The position numbers were made by a program, and so were the translations under genes. A stretch of 64,000 bases of DNA from Hortaea werneckii (taxonomy: Eukaryota > Ascomycota > Dothideomycetes > Mycosphaerellales > Teratosphaeriaceae): assembly GCA_037044905.1 (NCBI GenBank), contig JBAOKB010000037.1, positions 496,001-560,000 on the forward strand. Reading direction: 5' to 3'. Under the pieces are notes generated by a model, which was not told where the DNA came from, did no database searches, and saw only the letters and a program-made list of their open reading frames with translations. Positions 54,651 through 64,000 of the stretch are shown piece by piece (within the stretch, counting starts at the first letter, position 1; each line of letters begins with the position of its first letter).

Positions 54651-56087
54651 CTACAGATCGAAGTCTCGCCCCCCGACCCGGCCTCTTTCGCGTTTGTCTC
54701 GCAGCTCCGGGCAGCGCCTTCGGTGGTTAATGAACCAATTGCTGACCTGTGTCATGCTAATACCTGTCGCCTGTCGTTTCGCTAAGCCAAGTAGGGGGGA
54801 CAATGGAATATTAGAAGTTCAGTACATACCTTCGAAAACAATGCCTTCTGCTCCTCGCTTGGATAGGGATTGGACATGTTCTAAACAGTGTCAGCTTCGC
54901 GGCTGCAGATATGTTCATAGTGCCAATTGTACCTCGTCAAACCACGTTTTCATGATCTCTGTTGACTGCTTTGGCAAGTTGCTTCGCTTCCGTGTCTTCC
55001 CGTGCTGATATTCATAGTGCGCCTGCATGAAGTACTGGGATTGTGGTGATTCGTAGCCACCGTACGGGCTCGATGCTTGCGGCGCAGGCCAACAGTCTCT
55101 CTTTGTGAGTCCTGCGTTGTCTATCCTTGACCCATGGCTCTCCCGTGGAGTGAGTTGTGTGTGGTATGCCAGGTTTCTTGGGCGGAGATGATCGTCGTTC
55201 GCTTCACGTGGGCTAGGGAAGCCCACATTCGTCGTGCGGTGAACTGATAGATCGTGGACGTCATGGTCGTGCGAGGGCGCTACATGCACTGGTTTGAACA
55301 TTGGGACCCTTCCGGAACGAGTCCCATCAATTGACGGATCTCTGGACACGCGACCTGGACACTTCTCTGGTGTCATTGATGCAGGGCCAAAAGGATGCGA
55401 CGGAATGTGCGGTGGCTGCTGCACGGACAGTCGTCTAGGTGCCCGCATGTCATTGCCTGCCGATGATAAACAATGCGAACCATCTGCAGGGCATGCATAC
55501 CCAGGGTGGAGACTGCAAGATGCCGTGCGGGATGGACTCATCGTACCAGGCCGTGTTAATGGATAGCATTCGGGTAGCGGTTCTGTCCTTTGTTTCTTGC
55601 TTGGATAGAGTGATGGGGGCTTGTAAGTAGATGTTGTATATGCTGGTTCGCACGGTCTTGGTTGCAATGCACTCGGAGCAGCTGTAGGGCTTTGAGGTGG
55701 ACTGGTAATACTACTGGCAAGGACCTGTTTCAATGTCAGATCGTACGGGGCGCATATTCGATTTGCATTACTCACAGTCTTTAGTGGAGGGAGTGAAGGT
55801 TTCTGGGACTCTGAAAAGTGGACTGGTGGAGAGTGAGGTGTTGCATGAAGCCGCCTGGGCGACGCAAAGCTTCGGGATCCAGTCTTGTAGTAATCCATCG
55901 TGGAGCTGAACGGTGTGTCGTTCAGTGATGTTCTGTGGCGACTTTGTCGGCGCGACGAAGAGTTTCCGATTCCCTCGCTACCGGAGCATGATGCTTCAGG
56001 CGTTGGAAGTCGAGGACTGCTATCATACGATATGGGAGCTGGGAAACGTGTCGAACCACGGTAGTCGGATAATGTAAGACTTTCCAT
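54651..56087 (-). CDS. TALE-class homeodomain transcription factor
   Basis: Four exons, 56087-55776, 55724-54933, 54880-54830 and 54770-54651, encode 424 residues. The first intron (51 nt, GTGAGT...CTGACATTGAAACAG) is in frame and open; splicing gives LPPLKT|VLASS, a common fungal motif. The next two introns split the homeodomain. Its reading is KRSNLPKQSTEIMKTWFDE|, |NMSNPYPSEEQKALFSK|, |ATGISMTQVSNWFINHRRR (residues about 350-404). The Pro-Tyr-Pro loop and WFIN recognition helix identify a TALE/KN-type homeodomain at the C terminus. The rest is disordered and Ser/Pro-rich. Fungal proteins of this kind control conidiation and fruiting-body development; this member's targets are unknown. Over 3 kb of upstream non-coding DNA suggests complex regulation. 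Confidence 0.9.
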
Positions 56088-59000
56088 TCCAGTTTCCCAA
56101 GGCCGGAGACGGATTCTAGTAGAGCTTCAATCCAGGTATGAATGATCGGGAGGTCAATCACCAGGACTTTGGAAGGAACGAACCCTCTGCCAGTTGCTGA
56201 CCAGAATGCGTCCGCGGCTAAGGCCAGAACAACCAGGTCGTCTAGTGCAGCTTCTAGATCACAGCGTAAGTTCCAGCTTGCAATGCAATGCGTCTAGCTC
56301 TCTTCAGTGGCTTCAAATGAGGAACAATGAAGATAGCTCTCCGGTGGAGGCAGGATTTCGACGAATGAAGGTAATGGCTTCCAGCAATAGGTGCGTCCGT
56401 CAGATAAGGGCAGAAGTAAATGTTCAAGTTCTAACGTGCCGTGCCGGTGGAGCAGAAAGCTTTTTTGGGGAGGAAGCGATTTGAAAATAGGAGCCGCGTG
56501 GTTTCGGGATGCAGTGTGGTAAACACGGATTGGGGTTCGATGGGAAAGCTTCAGAGAAGCGCGACCCTGGCATCCGTGCAGCATCTAAACGCATTCTGCG
56601 AATGCGGAACATGCACCAATGGTGATACTCCAACTCCACTGCCCACTAAAGAGATCTGCGAGGCCAAGGTACTGTATCATGCAACGTGCCGCTGCCACTG
56701 GAGCGGCGCATGGAACCGCCCTTACGGCCCAGGACCCGCTTCAGGACCATGCGGCACCCGCGTCACTGCTCATGCTTTACCTCTCCAGAGCTGGGATGTG
56801 TTCTCGAGCACGGACGCCACTGCAGCGACTGCTTATTAGGCTTTGCCCATGCCGCTCACGGGTATTGCAATAATCAAGGGCGGCCGTTTGATATGCCGAG
56901 CAGCCTCGGAGACCTTGCATAAGCCTGCCCGAAGCTCAAGCAGCCGAAGCTAGATGGGCGCCACTACCATCCATCTTCGGCTTGAACTTCCGCTCGTTGG
57001 AGGGGACGCGTTGACAGCACGAAGCGGATCCTGTTAAATCTAGGTGTTTCAGTAGCAATTCTATCAGCAGGCATGCTGGGATCTTAACCCGATGGCTTGC
57101 AGGCATGCGAGCAATTCGCAGGAGTCTCCTCCCTGCTGTGGTGATACCAGGCGCGCGTTGTAACGCAAACCTCTAGCAGCGCCTCACCGACTAAGTTCCC
57201 CACAATGTCGCCGACCAAAGGCTCGACCTGACAGATGAAGCCGGGCCAGGACTGGGGCCTAGGCAGGGTCGACGCCAGACACACTACTTGCCTCTCGCCC
57301 ACTGCTGCCTGGGTGGGGACGTGATTCTGAGCACTCCGGGCTGCGTGGCCTGTTGGTCACACAATCAGGTGCTGAACCACAGCGAGGTGGAGCGATGGGC
57401 CCAAGGCCTTCTGTCTCCGTCTGTTACAGCAGGCTCCTCCCGTAGTCAGCATGACAATCTTCGGATGAGGCGCCTGCGTGACAGATCGGTGGGCGCGCCT
57501 CCTGTGCTGCGAAGCCGCCGCATTGTGAACCGGGTCGATGGCTCGAAACTTAGAAGTGCGATGATGGAATACCTCCGTCGAGGCAGCCAGCAGCAGACCA
57601 ACCTGAAGCGGTAGCGCATAAGCGTGAAGTCTGAGCTTGCGCTGAGCGGAGAGTAATGGGGTTTCCGATCTGGTCGATAGATTCTGACGCTAGCAGTAGA
57701 TCTGCATCGACACGCGGGACATCCTGGACATGTCAAATTCAGACTTCCGGCTTATCCCTGCGAGCTGTCACCGCGAGCGCCACCCCTTTACGTTGCCCTT
57801 AACCACTCCGAGCCACTTCGCCTCTGCTGGGAAAGGTGAAGTCACTGAGCCACATGCGGCGGGACGGGCGAGACTTTGTGCCGTCCAAACTCAACATCTC
57901 GGATTCGATCACTCCCGGCCCTCCGTTCGACTACATAGTAGCAAGCCGCTGTACGAAAACTTAGTCTTAGTCAGAAGGGCGATCTAGTATCATTCACTGC
58001 ATCGGACGGGAAGCAGCCCGTTGACTCAATCTTGCAGCATCGTCCAAGCGGCGCAGCATATTGCAACCACCGCTGACGCCAGCAGCTGGGTTAACCCTTC
58101 GTGACAGCGGCACGGCAAGGTGCATAAGAGCCCTCGACCGTCGGGGCGGTAGCGCTGTCGCCATCCCGCCACAGCTCCAGTACCGTGGACCGCTTGACGA
58201 GTCGCTGGTCGCGCTGATGGCTGCAATCAGGATCCGCGCGTACAAGGCTACCTAGAATAAGGGATGGGCAACCTTGGAGCCGGCCATGCTTCGAATGCCA
58301 TGATTGCTTCTCACACGCTGCTGCCTGACCCAGCATGCGTGCCTCGCAATTCTACGTAGCATATGCACGGAAACTCCAACCGCCACTGCTTCCAAGCTAT
58401 CTTCCCTGGCTATCATACCACGAGACTAGGACCAGCAGGAAGGACAGACGCAACGCCATCTGATCAACCAACCAAGTCACGACCGAGCATGTGCGAAAGA
58501 ATGCAATCGCTTGCGTGCATCTTAGAAGAATGATGGAGACGAGAATGCCACAGCTCAACTCATGTCGTGCGGCTTGTGGCTTACAGGGCCTTTTTTCGCT
58601 CGTCCGCCAAGAGGACGCGATGGAAGGAAGCACCAGTCAGATGTCTTCGACCCTATGCTTCATTTCGCCTTGCATTTATGTACACCTCATGCTCCTGTTT
58701 GTATTCTGCATGGACAATCTACTACGCGCCGGAGTGGTCCACTCTCGTTTCGCCAGTCCTGCCGCCCTCGTCTCCTGACCGCCGGGTCAGCTTATCACTG
58801 TCGATTGAAGCCCGGGGCAACTCCTCGACTCGCATCGTGCGTGCGTGCATGCCGCCCGTCATATGCAATCGTGCACCGTCAATAATACATCTCGCGGGAA
58901 TCGAGTTACCACGACGCGCCCATCTTGGTCCGGCCTCGGGACGCATCGGTCGCTCAACCTACCAGCTACCAGGTACAATCAGTTCTCCGACCCGCTTACG

Positions 59001-59379
59001 CTGCCGGAGCCCGACCAAGCGGCACGCAGGAGCACGACAACTGACCTTGCTGATACGTGCTACCACGCGATACAGGACCGTGAAACCGGTCGCCTTGTCA
59101 TTTAACCGTCTGGCGTTCAAGGTATGTTCGGCGCGCACGACGACACACCGCTTCCCCATTGGATGACCCTCAGGTCTGGATTCCAGGATATCGCCTCGTA
59201 TCAGAATACATGGGGTATTCGCCACGCAAAATGTTCGACATCTTTGCCAACCAGCATTCCGTTCCCAATCATGCCCATGCAAGGCACTTCGCGCGACTTT
59301 CACAGCCTCGTCGAATCAGCCTAGAGCCTGTCTTGTCTGTACCACCGCTATACGACATCGAGGGTGATTGCCAAAAAGG
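56088..59379. promoter_or_regulatory. 3.3 kb region upstream of the homeodomain gene
   Basis: No convincing gene. Several short ORFs lie on the minus strand upstream of the homeodomain ATG and could act as uORFs in a long leader. The distal end is the 3' region of the PLC-like gene. Confidence 0.5.
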
Positions 59380-60495
59380 TCAAACACAACATAAGGCATA
59401 CCGGTGTGGTAGGGTGGTGACAGTCGCCGCCGCACTGGTGGTCGCCGCACTAGAAGTCCCCATGACCTCTTCTGACACGGTCGCACGTCCAACGGGATTC
59501 GTCACACCGTTCAGGCCGTCCACGGTTTCGATTGCGGGTCCCACGTTGAAGAAGTCCACTACGATGAATGTCGGTGCGCGCCCGTACTCGCTGCTACACC
59601 GACTAGCGGAAGCTCCAAGGTTTCCGGTTCCACCGCTCGGCGCGTTCGTCGTGGTGATATACGAAGTGTTGGGATATTGAATGTCAAACGCAGCCACTTC
59701 GGCGTATAGGAAGTGGTTCATCAGCGGCATGAGACCTAGGTACAGGGCTTGCTGTGCGTTATTGGCTACGCTCGCCGGCCGACTTACTTCGCATGAGAAG
59801 TCGCTGGGTGAGACGTTGTCGTAGTCGTTCTCAAAAACGTAATCGTACTGGTTCAGAAGGTAAGAGGCGCCCGAGTTGTCGTCAAGGTCCGCAACAAAGT
59901 TCACCATCCGCGTCCCTTGATCAATGAGGTTTTGCAGCGTGGGCCAGTCAGAACTGCTAGAAGCTGCGGTCGAAGCTGAACTGGAAGCCGAAGATGAGCT
60001 CGAAGATGAAGTTGGTGTATATGCGATATCGCCAATGCCAGCGGTCTCATATTCAGCAGCTAATTCACTTGCACTTGCTCCGGCCCCATTGACGAGAAGA
60101 ACAGTAACCACATCATTGGGATTATCTTCTAGCCAGCTATTGACTTCGCCCAACCAGTCGCTCAGCTTTCCAGCGTCCAAGAGAGCACAGCTGGTGTGGC
60201 AAACGTGCAATTCGCCACTATCACTTTCGGTTTGTACCTGTGCGGTTAACAGGCGCACACCAGCAGAAAGCTGGGTACTGGAATTGAAGTACTGGTTTCC
60301 AGACAGGGAATAGCCATTGGATTCATCCCTCACGAAGGGAGAATTATGAGCACCTAGGTGGCTGAGGTTGTTGTAGGCTCGATTGCAAAGGCTTGGGCTG
60401 TTATTGCAAGCCGTCGATGAATTTGTAGATTGAGCGAGCGTCGTTCGAAAGGCTGAGAGAAGGACGAACAGAGCGGTCAAAGTGCAAAGCAGCAT
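59380..60495 (-). CDS. secreted PLC-like phosphodiesterase domain protein
   Basis: Modelled as one exon of 371 residues from the ATG at 60495. Signal peptide MLLCTLTALFVLLSAFRTTLA. The body matches fungal PLC-like phosphodiesterases (TIM-barrel, PI-PLC X type): CNRAYNNLSHLGAHNSPFVR with the first catalytic-type His50, QLSAGVRLLTAQVQ, ELHVCHTSCALLDAG, WLEDNPNDVVTVLLVN, GTRMVNFVADLD, YVFENDYDNV and FIVVDFFNVG. A Ser-rich insert (about residues 163-180) interrupts the barrel. The C-terminal end (SAATTSAAATVTTLPHRYA) looks like the start of a Ser/Thr-rich stalk, but the ORF stops at LCCV with no GPI signal. A possible donor (CACCG|GTATGC) sits 28 nt before the stop, so a last exon may be missing from this model. 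The substrate is unproven. Confidence 0.85.
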   Translation of the reverse strand: MLLCTLTALFVLLSAFRTTLAQSTNSSTACNNSPSLCNRAYNNLSHLGAHNSPFVRDESNGYSLSGNQYFNSSTQLSAGVRLLTAQVQTESDSGELHVCHTSCALLDAGKLSDWLGEVNSWLEDNPNDVVTVLLVNGAGASASELAAEYETAGIGDIAYTPTSSSSSSSASSSASTAASSSSDWPTLQNLIDQGTRMVNFVADLDDNSGASYLLNQYDYVFENDYDNVSPSDFSCEVSRPASVANNAQQALYLGLMPLMNHFLYAEVAAFDIQYPNTSYITTTNAPSGGTGNLGASASRCSSEYGRAPTFIVVDFFNVGPAIETVDGLNGVTNPVGRATVSEEVMGTSSAATTSAAATVTTLPHRYALCCV

Positions 60496-61427
60496 TCTGC
60501 TGCTGTTTCTGGAGGTTTAGGTCGTTGATTTTCTTGTGACGAATGTTACTTATAGGGACGAAGGATTGACTTATGAGGGATTCGTCACGAAACTTGGAGG
60601 CGGATTGGCTTGCATAGGGCTACGAAAGTAGGTTGCCATATACAGTGGACCTTCTACTCATCATCTATAGAAGGCGTTCGCAAATGTTCGTGGTCCTAGG
60701 CGGCTGCGCCTTCATGACCTCAGCCCGTACACGTCAATAGCTGTCTATTTTCGGGAGCAGTGCTGCCGGACGCCGAGCCCAGCGCCCGAGGGCAACGCGT
60801 TGCCAAGGCTAGCAGCATCATTCATTATATCATTTTCGTCAGCAGATGAGCTGGACATGCTTCTCTTGATGTAGCTGGCTTTCCTGGCATCATGTAGTGG
60901 TGGTTGAGTTTCAATGAGAGAGGTGTGGACATTGGACGTATGACAGCGCGCCATCCATGGCGACAACGGGCGATCCTGCGCTTGGACCACGCGAGCTGTC
61001 GTATAGCACACTGACTGAAACGAGCGGAATTGCGGAATTATATACACTCACCTGTAACAACTCTCTACAAGCCCCTACCCATGTCCGAGTCGTTTGACAG
61101 AGGATATGATTCAGCTATACGAAGCAAAGGCAGTGCAGGTCTCACGACCGTAACAGACTATTCTGAGATGTCAGAGAGGAGCATTGATCACTGCTAGTGT
61201 CAGCAGTGCCCTTTCAACATGAACACGTTTGCACAGTCATCAGACAGTGACATTGCAACAATATGGTTAATCCATGCATGGTATCATTGTACACTGTCCG
61301 TTTTAGCTGCGCCTGACCAATTCCAACACAATACCCCTACGTGCAGAGCTTGCTACGCCTTTCATGATCAATTCGTCAAATTACCCCCAAGTCGTCAACA
61401 AACTCATTAATGGATACTAAGTACAGA
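60496..61427. promoter_or_regulatory. region upstream of the PLC-like gene, downstream of btgC
   Basis: 932 nt with no supported gene. A 69-codon minus-strand ORF from an ATG at 60954 has no recognisable feature. Confidence 0.45.
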
Positions 61428-63654
61428 TCAATATGGCTTATCCACAGTCTTCCCACCACAATCCGGGATCTTCAGTCCATCCTTAATATTCCGATTAGGA
61501 TCCATCAGCCCCCATTTCGACTCCCACTGGTCGTTCTCGGTGTTGAAGATGACTTTCCAGGGCTCGTCAAAGGCCTCGAACCTAGACAAAGAAGGAGACG
61601 TCAGTAAGGTGCGGTATAGTACACACTTGTGCTATGTGGACTTACCAGAAATACGCAGTCCCATTGGTCAAGGACTCACAGACCCATCCCTCCATGAACG
61701 TGTTCATATTCTCGACGCTCGCAACAGCACCCGCGGTATCGTTCGGACAGCCCTTCTCTGTCCCGCAGTTGTTGCCTCCAGCGCTTGGCCACCCGACCTC
61801 GGAGATGATGTGTTTAGGGTAGGCGGCACCGTTGGGCGCCTCGCTCGTGAGGATGACATCGTGGCCTTGCCAGAACGTCCACGTCCATCCGGGCGCCTCG
61901 TCGGGCGTCACGCCGGCGAAGAAGGGGTGGACGTTGGCCATGACAATGTCCGTGTCGGCTGCTAAGCTGGTGGTCCAGTCATCCCCGAGATCTGATGTCG
62001 CCACGGGCAGATCGATGTTGCGAGCGGTGAGGTTCTTACGCACGTTGCGAAGCTGGTTGCCGAGTTCATTCTCCGTGAGGTCTTCTCGGAAGAGTACTTC
62101 ATTACCGACGATGACACCTGCAAAGTGGAGCTTGGGTAAGTATCCAGGAATGTCATACATCTGCTCCAGCTGCCGAGTGTTGGTCGTCGAGTTGTCGCCC
62201 AGCCAGACGCCCATCCACACTTTCAGTGTATCGTTATAGCCAAGCCGGTCGATGGCAGTAAGTACCATTTCGGTCTGCTTGCAGTCTGTACCGTATAGCC
62301 GAACAGCAGGAGTAAGCTGAGATAGGACTGCCATGTCGAGTGTGATGTTGTTCTGATCCGGCGGAGTCGTCAAGCAATCCGGGTACTGCGCATTGTAGGG
62401 CGTGTAATCCATTCCCGGGAAGACCTTATGCAGAGCGTCGTTGTCTAATAGTTCCTTGACCTGCTTCGAATCGATATCGTACAGCTTGTCATTCCCGTCG
62501 TTGGAGCCGGACGAGGAGTTGTTGTCATTGCCATCGTCGCTGCTGTCCGAAGCCAGGCTGCTCGCGTCACTGTCACCGTTGGAGGAACCCTTGTTCGCCA
62601 AAACACCACCAGCAGCTCCGCCTACAATGGCAGCTATCACGACCAGTGCGATGAGACTGCCAATGATAATCTTCATCTTCCTGCCCCCGCTCTTCTGCTT
62701 TTCAAGCCATGAGCTTTTTTCATCGTAGTGGCCAAAGTCATCTCGACTGCCGCCCATCCCATTTCCATATCCGCCGCCGCCACCACCACCACCACCGCCT
62801 CGGGTGCTGAGGGACCTGAAAAGTCCACCGGCTGCCGCACCACCTGCCAAACCTGCTCCAGCGGCAGCCCCTTTACGCTGCCTCTCTCGCGATCGGTCGT
62901 CAGAGACATCATCTCCGTCGTCTGCAATATCGTTCGGAACAAAGTCATGGTACGCATCGTCATTATATGACTGGCCGCGAGAAATCGGCGCTCGCTGCAA
63001 CATGTCAGGTCGCTGCGGCGGAGGTGTCTGCTGCACTGGATTTGGGCCGCCAGCCATCAAAGGAGCGATCGAGCTTTGCGAGTCCCTTTGACGATGTTCC
63101 GGCCGCTGCGGCGGTGTGTAGAAGGCAGGTGACATGCCATAGGACCTTTGTGCTACACGTTCTGGTGAATATGCTGGTTGGGACTTCTTGGGAGTGGTCG
63201 GCAGTGAATATTGTGGCGCCCCTCTTCTAAACGGTCGTTCGTCTTCCGGCTCTGGAGAAGGCGACATCATTCGACCGCCATAGAGATTGTCGATGTCTCG
63301 TAGAGCCTGCGTACCGAATGGATCACTGTCTTCGAAACTGGGTGGCCGTGCCGCGTTTGAATAGCCAACACCTGCTGCACCATGGCTCCTTGGTCTCGCT
63401 GGGCTGAAGGGATCCTGGGGAGGCCTGGTTGGCGACGGCGAAGCTGGCTGCGTCCTATGCGCTGGTGGCGGCGGCGGTGTTATCCCGACAGACGGGATGA
63501 CTGCTCGGTTTGGCGATCTTGCAGGAGACTGTTGGTTTGACCTTCGGTATCTGCCAGGTGCGAGCTTTTCTTGGGAGGCCATTGGAGAGACAGGACTCCG
63601 GGCGGGCGAAGAATGACGATAGCCGGGTTGCACGCCATACTGTCTGCCCGACAT
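61428..63654 (-). CDS. btgC: membrane-bound glucan endo-1,3-beta-glucosidase, GH17 (BtgC type)
   Basis: Exons 63654-61646 and 61581-61428 (64-nt intron splitting a Trp codon, AYFW|FEAFDEPWK) encode 720 residues. A long cytosolic Pro/Ser/Arg-rich region (1-327) precedes a Gly-rich run and a single membrane segment (MKIIIGSLIALVVIAAIVGG, about 327-352), giving a type II membrane topology. An acidic Ser/Asp/Asn linker leads to the GH17 domain (about 410-720). Acid/base Glu519 lies in VIVGNEVLF and nucleophile Glu619 in IISEVGWPSAG; N-glycosylation sites are frequent. BtgC-type enzymes cleave beta-1,3-glucan during wall remodelling. The cytosolic tail with many Ser-Pro sites is typical of the subfamily and may guide localisation. 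Confidence 0.95.
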
Positions 63655-64000
63655 TTTGCTTCAGCTGTGTTGCTCCCGAGGCCTGTGTTAAATCACGGGA
63701 AGATGCGAGGGTGGGCCTGTCTGTGCCTTATCCTTGGGCGTGCGAATGCGCTGCAACGGACTATGAACGTGAGTTCAAGTCGTCTTCTTCCACAAAAGCG
63801 TCAAACACGGGAAAGATGGTTGAAGTCCAAGCAAGAAATCAATAGTCTTCCACAGACACGCAGTAGTCTGTTCAGTACCGAGTGGCAAGTAGGTTAAAGA
63901 GAGAGCTGCAGCCTACCGTAGTTTGTCTGCAAGTCACAGATCGCGCAGAGCGAGATCCATCCTACTACCCATAGCCCATAGATACATACGCTTACCTGCG
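63655..64000. promoter_or_regulatory. region upstream of btgC to the window end
   Basis: 346 nt containing the btgC promoter. Short plus-strand ORFs have no recognisable features and I annotate no gene. Confidence 0.4.

Noticed and set aside
60745..61047. Small minus-strand ORF upstream of the PLC-like gene
   Set aside because: First ATG only at 60954, 69 codons, no signal peptide, domain or repeat.

Overview
This window is nuclear DNA of a filamentous ascomycete (Pezizomycotina). Genes are about 0.4-3 kb, with zero to five short introns of mostly 48-115 nt. These introns use GTAAGT/GTGAGT-like donors, CTGAC/CTAAC-like branch sites and YAG acceptors. The gene set is typical of the group: sconB, Atg17, BtgC, a DUF7025-type AAA ATPase, DUF4804 and DUF3632 proteins, and small secreted proteins. 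The TACCTAGGTA-type promoter palindromes and the general look suggest Dothideomycetes, but that is a guess. I found no rRNA, convincing tRNA, transposase, CRISPR array or viral gene.

Layout. 1-9.2 kb: the 3' end of a proline-rich protein, a secreted Kex2-processed protein, a GPI-anchored secreted protein, and a DUF4804 protein on the minus strand that appears frameshifted. 9.4-14.5 kb: Atg17 (minus) and the F-box/WD40 sulfur regulator sconB (plus) share a 1.2 kb divergent promoter. 14.9-20.4 kb: a divergent pair made of a STAND/NACHT-like protein with a ruined P-loop (minus) and an intact AAA ATPase (plus). A three-copy degenerate 68-69 bp repeat lies between them. 21.3-26.2 kb: a nitroreductase-like enzyme and a 1112-residue disordered protein. 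29-32.4 kb: a secreted BYS1/thaumatin-like protein and an RBR-type zinc-binding protein. 33.5-40.5 kb: a 4-coumarate-CoA-ligase-like enzyme, Cu/Zn superoxide dismutase, transaldolase and a DUF3632 protein. 41.8-48.7 kb: a secreted T1-type ribonuclease, a tail-anchored coiled-coil protein with four 28-residue repeats, and a 622-residue low-complexity protein. 48.7-64 kb: a gene-poor part with a TALE-class homeodomain regulator between about 6 kb and 3.3 kb of non-coding sequence, then a secreted PLC-like protein and the membrane-bound GH17 glucanase BtgC.

Most genes are independently transcribed housekeeping or cell-surface genes, and I see no biosynthetic cluster. Loose themes are secretion and cell wall (BtgC, PLC-like, ribonuclease, three small secreted proteins) and redox/pentose metabolism (SOD1, transaldolase, nitroreductase). 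The most unusual item is the divergent STAND-like/AAA ATPase pair. Introns were placed by eye from splice sites and reading-frame continuity and have not been tested against transcripts. Several ORFs begin at non-ATG codons, so every start given here was chosen as a real ATG.
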